Assembly (NCBI GenBank): GCA_036389135.1
Contig: DASVQP010000030.1
Location: 1 to 64,000, forward strand
Origin: Longimicrobium sp.
Lineage (GTDB): Bacteria > Gemmatimonadota > Gemmatimonadetes > Longimicrobiales > Longimicrobiaceae
Length of the DNA: 64,000 nt
Direction: 5' to 3'
Within the stretch, counting starts at the first letter, position 1. Each line of letters begins with the position of its first letter. This document shows, piece by piece, positions 1 to 7,637 of the stretch. The notes below the pieces were generated by a model. That model saw nothing but the letters and a program-made list of their open reading frames with translations. It was not told where the DNA came from and made no database searches. The translations under genes were made by a program, and so were the position numbers.

Positions 1-63
1 TGGAGGACCGTTGTCCGGACGGCTCGGTGTCTCCCGTCGCCGGTCGCCACCCGCCCGTAGCTA

Positions 64-130
64 CGGAGGTGTACCGTCAACTCCTCCGGCGGGACTTTCA
101 CCCGCAAGAACACGCCGCCTTTGCACGGCG
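64..130. other. Three adjacent small hairpins, function unknown
   Basis: Three inverted repeats follow one another: CGGAGG (64-69) with CCTCCG (83-88), GCGGG (89-93) with CCCGC (101-105), and CGCCG (113-117) with CGGCG (126-130). No convincing reading frame covers positions 1-130. The array could be a structured RNA, a terminator of a gene left of the window, or the end of a mobile element. I cannot tell which. Confidence 0.3.
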
Positions 131-216
131 CACCACAGAGGAACCAGCAAGAAAAAACGAAAACTCCGATTCCCTCCTCTGTGCCCTCTCTTTTTCCTCT
201 GCGTCTCTGTGTGAAA
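131..216. repeat. Inverted-repeat intergenic element, family A
   Basis: An imperfect palindrome with a CACAGAGG-type left arm and a CCTCTGCGTCTCTGTGTGAA right arm, separated by an A-rich then T-rich middle. The same layout recurs at 29467, 32416, 41601 and 49432, with a CGCAAAG variant at 31306. It lies just downstream of the minor prepilin gene ending at 240. It is a REP/MITE-like non-coding element. Confidence 0.7.
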
Positions 217-239
217 CAGCAGTTCCGCCGTCGCTGGCA

Positions 240-776
240 TCAGCTTCCGGGCGACCACGCGGTGCCGTGGCGGTCGCGGGGCCAGAGGGTGATGGTCTGC
301 TCGAGGGCGCTCGTGCCGTCATCCGTGTAGCGCGATGGAAAGACGACGCGCACGGTGAACTCCGCCATCGGCCCGGAGCCTGCGCCGCACCCGGCCTGCA
401 TGCTGGGCGCGGTGGCGTTGTCGCGCACCTCGCCGCCGCCCAGGCAGCGGATTTCGCGGGAGACGGTCACCGCCTGCGAGCCGGGCTCCGCCGCCGCGAT
501 CTGGTTTCCCGCGCGATCGGTGAAGAAGCTGACCGGGAACATCCCCGACGCGGGACTGGCCATCGGGTCCGACGCGCGCAGCCGCTGCACCTCGTTGCGC
601 AGGGTGCGGTGCGCCACCAGCCGCGCCGCCCGGTCCGCGTCGGCGCGCGTGTTGTCGGCCGAATGCTGCACCAGCGTCAGGAGCGAGATCCCCAGCAGCG
701 CCAGCGCCAGGACCACCTCGAAAAAGGTGAAGCCCTCCTGGCCACACCGAGTCCGACGAACGCTCGCCCACCTCAT
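240..776 (-). CDS. Minor prepilin with type IV N-terminal methylation motif
   Basis: The 178-residue product has a short basic leader ending in Gly, then FTFFEVVLALALLGISLLTL, the class III prepilin signal. Prepilin peptidase would cut before the Phe and methylate it, and the hydrophobic helix (about residues 16-35) packs in the pilus core. The rest is a small globular head with four cysteines or fewer and no recognised domain. The start ATG overlaps the stop of the upstream prepilin gene by four bases (ATGA), so the two are translationally coupled. A minor pilin (PilV/PilE-like) or a general secretion pseudopilin are both possible. Its position beside pilMNOPQ favours a pilus role. Confidence 0.8.
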   Translation of the reverse strand: MRWASVRRTRCGQEGFTFFEVVLALALLGISLLTLVQHSADNTRADADRAARLVAHRTLRNEVQRLRASDPMASPASGMFPVSFFTDRAGNQIAAAEPGSQAVTVSREIRCLGGGEVRDNATAPSMQAGCGAGSGPMAEFTVRVVFPSRYTDDGTSALEQTITLWPRDRHGTAWSPGS

Positions 777-1357
777 CGCGGCGCCTCCGTGCTCCACGCG
801 GCGCCGTTGGGGATGTAGCGGTACAGGTGGGCGATTCCGTCCGGCGTCAGCACCACGGCGGCGACGGCGGATGCGTCGCGGGCGTGCGTCAGGTAGTATG
901 TGACCGAGCCTCCCACGCCCACGTTGCACCCGCGTCCCGCCGAGCATCGCACCAGCCGGGGAACGGGTCCGCCGTTCGTGGCCTCGCCCAGCGGTCCGGC
1001 CACGGCGGAGCCGGCGCCCCACTGCACCCCGGCGTTCAGGCTCGTCCGCTCGCGGTCCAGCACGTCCGCCTCCCGCATGCCCATCGTGTCCGCCGTCGCC
1101 AGGAAGGACCCGCCGACCCTGCTTCTCACCGTGGCGTTCGCCACCAGCAGCGCGTCTCCGCCGCGGGCCTCGGAGGTAGAGACGGCTTCGGTGACGTCCG
1201 CGCGGATCTGCTGCGCCTCGTGATAGACCAGGCGGTGCGGGTTCTCGCGGTTGGAGGCGAGCGCCACCGAGGTCAGCGCGACGATGATCATCGCCACCAT
1301 CATCACCTCGATCAGTGTGAAGCCGGCGCGGGGGTCCCGCGTGGGGGGAGCTTTCAT
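773..1357 (-). CDS. FimT/GspH-like minor prepilin
   Basis: The 194-residue product begins with MKAPPTRDPRAG followed by FTLIEVMMVAMIIVALTSVA, a textbook class III prepilin cleavage site with Glu at +5. The hydrophobic stretch is about residues 12-32. The C-terminal half contains two cysteines near residues 138 and 144 that could form a disulfide. It is the first gene of a two-gene minus-strand operon and is divergent from pilM. FimT/GspH-type minor pilins often prime pilus assembly; the exact class is inferred only from the N-terminus and the neighbours. An ECF-like promoter candidate lies 42 bases upstream. Confidence 0.82.
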   Translation of the reverse strand: MKAPPTRDPRAGFTLIEVMMVAMIIVALTSVALASNRENPHRLVYHEAQQIRADVTEAVSTSEARGGDALLVANATVRSRVGGSFLATADTMGMREADVLDRERTSLNAGVQWGAGSAVAGPLGEATNGGPVPRLVRCSAGRGCNVGVGGSVTYYLTHARDASAVAAVVLTPDGIAHLYRYIPNGAAWSTEAPR

Positions 1358-1398
1358 GGGCCGGGGAAGCGGGTCGTGAACCGGATCGGCGGATGCTC

Positions 1399-1450
1399 GG
1401 TATCTGTAGATACCCCGGGCCGCGAAGCGCGGTTTCCGAAACGGGCAAAC
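1399..1450 (-). promoter_or_regulatory. Candidate ECF-sigma promoter of the minor prepilin operon
   Basis: Reading the minus strand, a GGAAACC block (1431-1437) is followed after 18 bases by TATCTAC (1406-1412). A closely similar sequence, with the shared words CTGTTTGC, TTTCGG and GGTATCTAC, precedes the pilin gene at 23253. GGAAC-type -35 elements are typical of ECF sigma factors. GGTATCTGTAGATACC (1399-1414) is also a 7-bp-arm palindrome, so an operator is an alternative. Confidence 0.5.
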
Positions 1451-1478
1451 AGCTCCATCACCTCGCCGCAGAGCCGCC

Positions 1479-2561
1479 GTGTTCACCGACAGGATCCGCT
1501 CCCTCCTCCCCACGCGCCGGGGCAACGCCCGCGCATCCGTCTTCATGGGCGTGGACCTGGGCGAGCGCCGCACCAAGCTGGTGGGCGTCGCGCGCGGCGA
1601 TGAAGGGGTGTGGGTGACGCACGCCGCCGACGAGCCCACCCCCGCCGGCCTCTTCCGCGACCGCCGCATCGCCGATCCGGCCGCGGCGGGCGCCTTCCTG
1701 GGCGGGCTGGTGCGCGCCCGCGGAATCACCGGCGCCTCCGCCGCCCTGGCCGTCTGCGCGGGCGACGCGCGTGTGCAGCGGCAGCAGCTCCCGCGCATGG
1801 AGGAGCCGGCGCTGCGCAACGCGGTGGAGGCAGACCCGGCTCTGCGGCTGGGGGGGATGGAATCGGTCGCGGCCCGCTACGCCTTCGCCGAGGTGGAGCC
1901 CGACGCGCGCCGCGGAGACCCGGCGCTGGTGTCGCTCCTCACCGTGTCCGCGCGCGAGGAGACGATCCGCGCGCTGCAGACGGCGGCGGAGCTGGCCGGG
2001 CTCGCCCCCGGGCCGGTGACGGTGGCTCCCGTGGCGCTGGCCAACGCGTGGACGGCGGCCTTCCCGGAGCGGGTGATGGCCGGGTCGCGCTCCGTTCTCC
2101 TGCACGGCGGCTTCGGCGGGATGCTGATCGCGGTGTTGGACGGCGGCTTGCCCGTGACAGCGTACGAGGCCAACCTGGGCGTCGACTACCTGGCCGAGCG
2201 CTCCGGGCGCGGCGGTGAGGGGCTCCTCTTCGAGCCGGGCGGGATGGACGAGCTGGTGCTGGAGGAATGGGTGCGCCGCGTGGTGGGCGACGCTCGCCGG
2301 GCCGCCGGCGCCACGTCCGCCGGCTACGGCGTCCTGGGCGACGCGGACGGCAGCGGCGCCGTGTGGATCTCCGGCGGAGTCGCGCGCCTTCCCGGCATCG
2401 CGGAGCGCTTCCGCGCCGCGCTGGGGGTGCCGGTGCACCTCTTCGACCCGCTCGCCCCCTTCCCCGCCACCGGCGACGCCCCCCTCCCCTTCGCGCCCGC
2501 TCTGGCCGTGGCCGCGGGGCTGGCGCTGGAGAACCTCACGCTCGCACCGGTGCACCCGTGA
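1479..2561 (+). CDS. pilM: Type IV pilus assembly ATPase-like protein PilM
   Basis: PilM is an actin-like cytoplasmic protein that binds the N-terminal tail of PilN and ties the pilus alignment complex to the inner face of the membrane. This 360-residue protein has the actin/FtsA-type first phosphate loop near residues 23-30 (MGVDLGERRTKLV) and a second glycine-rich loop near 208-218. The segment VWISGGVARLPGI near residues 304-316 matches the conserved adenosine-binding GG motif. There is no signal peptide or membrane helix. The GTG start at 1479 gives the family's usual length of about 350 residues. Its stop overlaps the GTG of pilN, so this is the first gene of the coupled pilMNOPQ operon. 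Confidence 0.85.
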   Translation: MFTDRIRSLLPTRRGNARASVFMGVDLGERRTKLVGVARGDEGVWVTHAADEPTPAGLFRDRRIADPAAAGAFLGGLVRARGITGASAALAVCAGDARVQRQQLPRMEEPALRNAVEADPALRLGGMESVAARYAFAEVEPDARRGDPALVSLLTVSAREETIRALQTAAELAGLAPGPVTVAPVALANAWTAAFPERVMAGSRSVLLHGGFGGMLIAVLDGGLPVTAYEANLGVDYLAERSGRGGEGLLFEPGGMDELVLEEWVRRVVGDARRAAGATSAGYGVLGDADGSGAVWISGGVARLPGIAERFRAALGVPVHLFDPLAPFPATGDAPLPFAPALAVAAGLALENLTLAPVHP

Positions 2562-3214
2562 TCCACCTCGACCTGCGGATCCACAACGCGGGGCGCGCCG
2601 AAGGCCCCGTCACCCCCCGCGAATCGCTCCACGCCGCCGCGCGCGACCCCCTCCTGATCGGCGCCATCCTGGCCGCGCTCGCCGCGCTCGCCGGGGTCAA
2701 GATGGGGAACGCCCGCCTGGATGCCCACGAGGCGCGCGTGGAGGAGGAATCGGCGGCGGCGGCGCGCGACGCGGTGCGGCTGCGCGGGTCGCTGAAGCGG
2801 GTGGCGGCGCTGACGCGCGAGCAGGCGCGCCTGGCCTCCACCGTGAGCGCCATCCGCGCGCTGGACCCGGAGCGCTTCGCGTGGGTGCGGCTGATGGACC
2901 GCGTGGGGAGCGCCGCGCCGGAGAACGTGTGGGTGGACCGCATGGAGATGACCTCGCAGGACCACACCACCGGCGGCCTCGGCTTCCGCGTGACCGGCTT
3001 CGCGCCCTCCGTGGAGCTGGCCGCCGCCTTCCAGCGCCGCCTGGGCGCTTCGGCGGGAGTGCGGGACGCGGTGCTCTCCGGCACCACCAGCACGCAGATC
3101 GCCTCCTTTCCGGTGGTGCGCTACGAGATCACGGGCACCGCCGGGGACGGCACGTCCGACCCGGGGTATCCCGAAGAGCAGACCGCCGCAGCCACCCCGG
3201 AGCCCACGCCGTGA
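2558..3214 (+). CDS. pilN: Type IV pilus assembly protein PilN
   Basis: PilN is a bitopic inner-membrane protein that pairs with PilO and links PilM to the periplasm. The 218-residue product has a short cytoplasmic N-terminus (IHLDLRIHNAG, resembling the INLLP-type PilM-binding motif), one membrane helix at about residues 31-47 (LLIGAILAALAALAGVK), a heptad-rich region to about residue 100, and a ferredoxin-like C-terminal domain with WVDRMEM. The GTG start overlaps the pilM stop (GTGA), and the stop overlaps the GTG of pilO in the same way. Identification rests on topology, size and gene order, because sequence conservation in this family is low. Confidence 0.8.
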   Translation: MIHLDLRIHNAGRAEGPVTPRESLHAAARDPLLIGAILAALAALAGVKMGNARLDAHEARVEEESAAAARDAVRLRGSLKRVAALTREQARLASTVSAIRALDPERFAWVRLMDRVGSAAPENVWVDRMEMTSQDHTTGGLGFRVTGFAPSVELAAAFQRRLGASAGVRDAVLSGTTSTQIASFPVVRYEITGTAGDGTSDPGYPEEQTAAATPEPTP

Positions 3215-3978
3215 CCCTCTCACCCTGCCTGCGCTCGCGAATCGCGCTGGGAGTCTTCCTCGCCGCCGCGGTCCTTTCGGGGATGTGGTTCTGGAAGACG
3301 TACCGCCCGCGCGCCGCCGAGCTGGCCGAGCGCGAAGCGGCGCTCGCCGAGATGCGCACCGCCAACCGCGACGCCCGCGCCCGCGAGATGGCGATGGGCG
3401 CGGACAGCGTGGAAGCGCTCCGCCGCCGCTCCCGCGGCGAGGCCGACCAGCTCGCCATGCGCGTTCCGCCGCTGGGCGGAAACGCGGGGAGCACGCAGCC
3501 CTTCGTGGAAGCGCTCTCCGAGGCGGCCCGCCGGCTGGGCGTGCGCGTGCACAACTACCAGCCGCTCCAGCCTGCAACCGAGGGGCAGTTCCAGGTGGAT
3601 GGGCTCAAGGTGCTGGTGGCCGGCCGCTACCACGACGTGGGCGCGCTCATGGCCGAGCTCCTCTCGCAGCCGCGCCTCACGCAGATCCGCGGCGCACGGC
3701 TGGCCGTCGTGCCGGACTCGCTGATGAACGCCTCCGTCGAGGCGCCGCGCCCCGGTGCCGGCCCCGCCTTCGCCACGGCGCCCACCGACTCGGTGCTCAC
3801 CATCCCATCCGGCGAAGCTCCGTTCAACGTGGTCGCCGCCTTCTCGCTGCACTGGTTCTCCGTAGTTGGCGCCACGAGCCCCGCGGCCGACTCCACCGCA
3901 CCCGAGCCCGCCGCGCCGGCCCTGGTGCAGCAGGTGGGCGAAGAGGTGACCGTCCCCCTCTCCGGAGCCACCCGCTGA
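3211..3978 (+). CDS. pilO: Type IV pilus assembly protein PilO-like
   Basis: The 255-residue protein has one N-terminal membrane helix (about residues 10-26), a charged coiled-coil segment (about 30-75), then a ferredoxin-like periplasmic domain containing GLKVLVAGRYHDVGALM. This matches PilO, which dimerises with PilN and contacts PilP. The C-terminus is a low-complexity Ala/Pro/Thr stretch after about residue 225. It is translationally coupled to pilN (GTGA overlap) and to the next gene (1-base overlap). Order and architecture carry the assignment. Confidence 0.77.
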   Translation: MTLSPCLRSRIALGVFLAAAVLSGMWFWKTYRPRAAELAEREAALAEMRTANRDARAREMAMGADSVEALRRRSRGEADQLAMRVPPLGGNAGSTQPFVEALSEAARRLGVRVHNYQPLQPATEGQFQVDGLKVLVAGRYHDVGALMAELLSQPRLTQIRGARLAVVPDSLMNASVEAPRPGAGPAFATAPTDSVLTIPSGEAPFNVVAAFSLHWFSVVGATSPAADSTAPEPAAPALVQQVGEEVTVPLSGATR

Positions 3979-4373
3979 TGCGCGCCCTCCTCGTTCTCGC
4001 CGCGCTGGCGGTGCTCCCAGCGGCCCATGCGCACGCGCAGGGACCCGGCCCCGCCGAGTGGAGCTACCCGCGCTCCGCCACCCGGCGCGACCCCGTAATC
4101 CCCCCGGAGGCGCTGTACACCGGCGAAGGATTTCCCGAGCTGCGTGTGCACAGCATCGTGCACGACCCGCGAGACCCGCGCGACTCGCGGGCGCTGGTGG
4201 TGCTCACCGGCAGGAACGGCGGGCGCTCCGTGGTGCGCGCCGGCGACCGCGTGGGCCAGTACCAGGTGGTGGCGGTGCAGCGCGGCTGCATCACCGCACG
4301 CCAGAACGTCCTCGGCAGCACCCGGAACGTCGTGCTCTGCCTCCCCCGCCCGGGCGAAGCGGCCCGGCCGTGA
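3978..4373 (+). CDS. Small periplasmic PilP-like protein
   Basis: A 131-residue secreted protein with a signal peptide at residues 1-21 (MRALLVLAALAVLPAAHAHA). The mature part contains a short beta-rich domain with the phrase SALVVLTGRNGGRSVVRAGDRV-like spacing and two cysteines (in RGCIT and VVLCL) that could form a disulfide. PilP and GspC homology-region domains have this size and sit between PilO and PilQ, where they couple the alignment complex to the secretin. It lacks a lipobox, unlike typical PilP. The position immediately before the secretin is the best evidence; I call it PilP-like rather than pilP. Confidence 0.6.
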   Translation: MRALLVLAALAVLPAAHAHAQGPGPAEWSYPRSATRRDPVIPPEALYTGEGFPELRVHSIVHDPRDPRDSRALVVLTGRNGGRSVVRAGDRVGQYQVVAVQRGCITARQNVLGSTRNVVLCLPRPGEAARP

Positions 4374-6103
4374 ACCTCCTGCGCAACACGCCCATGCCCA
4401 CCCAACTCGCCCCCGCGCCGCACCTCCGCGCCGCCCTCGCCGCACTGGCCCTGGCCGTCGTGGCGGGCGCCTGCGCGTCGGCGGCTCCCCGCCAGGGGAC
4501 GTTCGTGACGCTCGACCAGATGCGCGCCCGCGCCGCCGCGGATTCGTCCGTGGTGGCCCCCGTGGCGCCCCCGCCGCGCGCCTCCGAGCGCCGCGCCGCC
4601 GAAGAGGTGGAGCTGGAGCTGCCCTCCGCCGCCCCCGCGCCGCGCAACCCGCCGCGCCGCGACAGGCAGGCGCAGCAGGAGGCGCCGCGGCAGGAGCGTC
4701 CCCAGCGTGGCCGCTGGATCACCCCCCCGCCGGGGCGCGAGCCGCCGGTGGTGGACCTCTCCGTCTACGAGCGCCCGCTGGCCGACGTCATCTCGCTGAT
4801 CTCGGCGCGCGCCGGAGTGGCCATCGTCCCCTCGGACGAGAAGGCCGTGCGCGAAAAGGTCGTGACGGCCGAGATCCCCGGGTACCCGTGGCACATCGCG
4901 CTGGAGGCGCTCCTCTCCGCCCATGGGCTGCGCGCGGTGCAGGAGCCGTCGGGGATCATCAAGGTGGTGACGGAGGGGCGCGCGGAGGTGGAGCGCACCC
5001 CCATGCCGGTGCGCCTCAAGTTCCTGTACGCGCGCGACTTTCTCCCCTCGCTGGAGCGGGTGGTGGCGGCGGGGGACAGCAGCGAGAACAGCGTGGAGGT
5101 CTTCGGCGACCCGGAGAACAGCCGCGACCTGATCGTCTACGCCTCGCCCGACCGGCTGGACAAGGTGCGCGCGCTGGTGGACTCCATGGACCGGCGCCCG
5201 GCCACCATCACCGTGGAGGCGCGGCTGGTGAGCGTGAACCGCTCGCGGCTGCACAAGCTGGGGTTCAGCTACTCCTTTGTCCCCTTCAGCAACGACAGCA
5301 CCGGCCGCCTCACCACCGGGGTGGACGTGCGCCAGAGCAGCCAGTCGCCGCGCGGCGGGCTCAGCAGCGAGGGCGGCCCCGCCTTCCGCGTCCTGCGCCG
5401 CCTGGCCGGGCTTGGAACGCTGCGCCTGGACGCCTTCGTGGACGCGCTGGACGACAACGGCATCGCCGAGACGGAGACGACCCCCATCATCACCGCCACC
5501 TCGGGACGCACCTCCGAGATCCTGGTCGGCGACCAGATCATCCTCCCCAACCCGGGCTACGGGGTGTTCGCGGGCGTGGGCGGCGGGGCGGTCCCCTTCC
5601 AGGGTCCCGCGCAGGGCGGCGGCCAGAGCGGCTACCCCGGTGGCGGGCAGACGGGCGGGCTCGGCGGCTCGGCCGGCACCCCGGCGGGAACGCAGCTCGG
5701 CGGCAGCGGGGGCGGCGGCGGGTTCAGCCAGTTCGAGACGGGCACGCGCCTCAAGGTCACCCCGCACTACCTGGGCGACGACATGGTGCGCGTCAACATC
5801 GAGCTGGTCCGCGACGGCGGGCAGCTGGACCCGGCGGGCCGCTCCATCACCGGCGGCAAGCAGACGGCCTTCACCGAGGTCACCGTGCGCAACGACGAGC
5901 CCATCGTCATCGGCGGGCTCACGGTGAACGGGCGGTCGCAGACCGCCAGCGGCTTCCCCCTCCTGTCGCAGCTTCCCGTGGTCGGCCGCGCCTTCCGCAA
6001 CGAGTCGACCAGCGAGAACCACAACGACCTGGTCATCATCATCACCCCCCACGTGCACGCGGACGGTGCGGTCACCGTCACTGGGGCGAGGGAACAACGA
6101 TGA
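4370..6103 (+). CDS. pilQ: Type IV pilus secretin PilQ
   Basis: Secretins assemble into the outer-membrane ring through which the pilus passes. The 577-residue product has a hydrophobic leader with a lipobox-like VAGAC, a Pro/Arg-rich linker, an STN/N0-like domain (VVDLSVYERPLADVISLI, about residues 125-205), an N1 domain, and a secretin core ending in the signature VPVVGRAF...NHNDLVIIITPHV at the C-terminus. The core carries a Gly-rich insertion (about residues 400-460). The GTG start at 4370 overlaps the previous stop; ATG 4394 is the alternative. It is shorter than many PilQ proteins because the AMIN domains are missing. It closes the pilMNOPQ operon. Confidence 0.9.
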   Translation: MNLLRNTPMPTQLAPAPHLRAALAALALAVVAGACASAAPRQGTFVTLDQMRARAAADSSVVAPVAPPPRASERRAAEEVELELPSAAPAPRNPPRRDRQAQQEAPRQERPQRGRWITPPPGREPPVVDLSVYERPLADVISLISARAGVAIVPSDEKAVREKVVTAEIPGYPWHIALEALLSAHGLRAVQEPSGIIKVVTEGRAEVERTPMPVRLKFLYARDFLPSLERVVAAGDSSENSVEVFGDPENSRDLIVYASPDRLDKVRALVDSMDRRPATITVEARLVSVNRSRLHKLGFSYSFVPFSNDSTGRLTTGVDVRQSSQSPRGGLSSEGGPAFRVLRRLAGLGTLRLDAFVDALDDNGIAETETTPIITATSGRTSEILVGDQIILPNPGYGVFAGVGGGAVPFQGPAQGGGQSGYPGGGQTGGLGGSAGTPAGTQLGGSGGGGGFSQFETGTRLKVTPHYLGDDMVRVNIELVRDGGQLDPAGRSITGGKQTAFTEVTVRNDEPIVIGGLTVNGRSQTASGFPLLSQLPVVGRAFRNESTSENHNDLVIIITPHVHADGAVTVTGAREQR

Positions 6104-6230
6104 ATGATGTGGATTGAGGTTGAATGACGCGCCCGGTGGAGTGAGCTGCTCCTTCCGCGCGAGATCCAACCCGGGTGCGTCTACATCTCCTGGTCCCTGC
6201 ATCGCTTCCGGCTTTCTGGATGGGCTCAGA

Positions 6231-7133
6231 TCACGCCAGGCAGCGATAGTAATTCCATAGATCGTACAACGGCATCATCGGATCGACGGCAAATACTGGC
6301 ATGCCTTCATGGGAGCCCGCGTCCTCCTGGACGCGGGCTCCATCCACTGCGGGAGACTTCCACAAGCCGGCCCAGTGAACGAGCATGACCGGAGCGGGAC
6401 GTCCCTCGAACGTCAGCCTGCCTCCTTCTACGCGGATGCCTTCCTGGATGTTGCCGGCCCAGTGCTCCAGCAGCGCCTGCGGATTGCGGGTCTCCCGCCA
6501 GATTTCCAGCAGGCTGCTGTAGCGCTTCCCCGACGTGACTATCAGGAAGTTGAGCACGGGTTGTTCGACGCAGTAGAACTCCATGTGGTCCGCGAGGGCG
6601 ACGGCCCCGGCGAGCTGCGCGTCCAGCTCCCTGATCGAGAGGACGCCCCTCCGAGAGCCCAGGAACCCGGTGTTCGCGGAGTAGGCGATCTGCGGCTCCG
6701 ACAGCGCGCCCGCCCCTCTGATGGAAGGTTTCCAAACCCATCGGACCAGCTCGGGGAGCCGCGAATGGGAAGCCAGGAAGTCCAGGCCGGACAGGAAATC
6801 GAACGCGAAGCCGAGGTCCGCAAGCACAACCGTGTCGACGTCGATGTAGAAGAACTCGTCGAACTCGCCCTCCCATGCTGCCAGCTTCCGGTAGTGACCC
6901 ATGGTCCGTTCGTGGAACCGGCGGCTGATCGTATCGCATTGGCGGAGCGTGTCCTGGTTCGAAAAGACACTGAACGCGTATCGCGGCTGCAGCGACATCA
7001 GCTTCGACACATGGTCGTCGAACGGGATGAGGCAGACCGGGAGGTGCGGGTTATGGGCACGCACGCTGTTCAGGAAGGCCACTGCAAGCTCATACGTACC
7101 ATCGTTGGCGAGAAAATAGAGCCCTCTGGACAT
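6231..7133 (-). CDS. GT-A glycosyltransferase-like protein at the cluster edge
   Basis: The 300-residue soluble protein opens with GLYFLANDGTYELAVAFLNS, the typical first beta strand and helix of a GT8-like nucleotide-sugar transferase. It carries the metal-binding DxD motif in FFYIDVDTVV (about residues 95-103), and later LVHWAGLW resembles the C-terminal HxxG(x)KPW-type motif. It may belong to the group annotated in cyanobacteria as Npun_R2821/R2822-like; that is from memory. The start ATG 7133 sits just before the conserved domain; longer in-frame starts upstream look non-coding. It is divergent from the lanthipeptide exporter and may glycosylate the peptide or a surface glycan. Confidence 0.65.
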   Translation of the reverse strand: MSRGLYFLANDGTYELAVAFLNSVRAHNPHLPVCLIPFDDHVSKLMSLQPRYAFSVFSNQDTLRQCDTISRRFHERTMGHYRKLAAWEGEFDEFFYIDVDTVVLADLGFAFDFLSGLDFLASHSRLPELVRWVWKPSIRGAGALSEPQIAYSANTGFLGSRRGVLSIRELDAQLAGAVALADHMEFYCVEQPVLNFLIVTSGKRYSSLLEIWRETRNPQALLEHWAGNIQEGIRVEGGRLTFEGRPAPVMLVHWAGLWKSPAVDGARVQEDAGSHEGMPVFAVDPMMPLYDLWNYYRCLA

Positions 7134-7637
7134 CTCTTCGGCCCGGTTGTACTGTGATGATCGTGATCCAACAGTTTGCCCCACCGGTGAGAACGCGGAC
7201 CGGGCCCTCTCCTCAGGCGCGGTGCGACCGGGGAGACTTGCCGCCCTGGTTCTTCGCTCCTGCTCCGCCGTGCCGACGCCGAGTATCATAACCAGGCAGG
7301 AGACCGCCGGATATTGCTCGCACCCCCTGCTATAGGGACCGTCTGGAGGAGGTGCGCACTGGGTGGTGTGTGGCGGGCTCCGTTGATCCAGGCCGCTGGA
7401 GCCGCCGCGGCCCGGCCGCGCGGCACTTGAAGCTCCTCCTGTGCCCGGGCAAGCGCTCGGTAGCTCCCGGCTCCGCGCTCCGAACACTTACTGACATATT
7501 ATCAGGTGGGCGCCGGTCCTGCCGCGGACAGTGAAGTTTCTGTACCGACCGGCTACAAGGAGTTTGCACCTGGCTCCAGCCGTTCTCCGGTGAGAGCTCC
7601 GATCACCCACCCAATCGTTACGCCGAGCGTTCGTCGT
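7134..7637. other. Divergent intergenic region, no gene seen
   Basis: About 500 bases separate the glycosyltransferase and the ABC exporter, which point away from each other, so both promoters should lie here. An AT-rich patch near 7490-7505 (TACTGACATATTATCAGG) stands out in otherwise GC-rich DNA, but I see no convincing -35/-10 pair. In-frame codons upstream of 7638 could extend the exporter by 44 residues from GTG 7506; their composition looks non-coding. Confidence 0.35.

Noticed and set aside
7506-7637. 44-residue N-terminal extension of the ABC exporter from GTG 7506
   Set aside because: The added residues look non-coding and are not part of the transporter fold; no ribosome site precedes the GTG.
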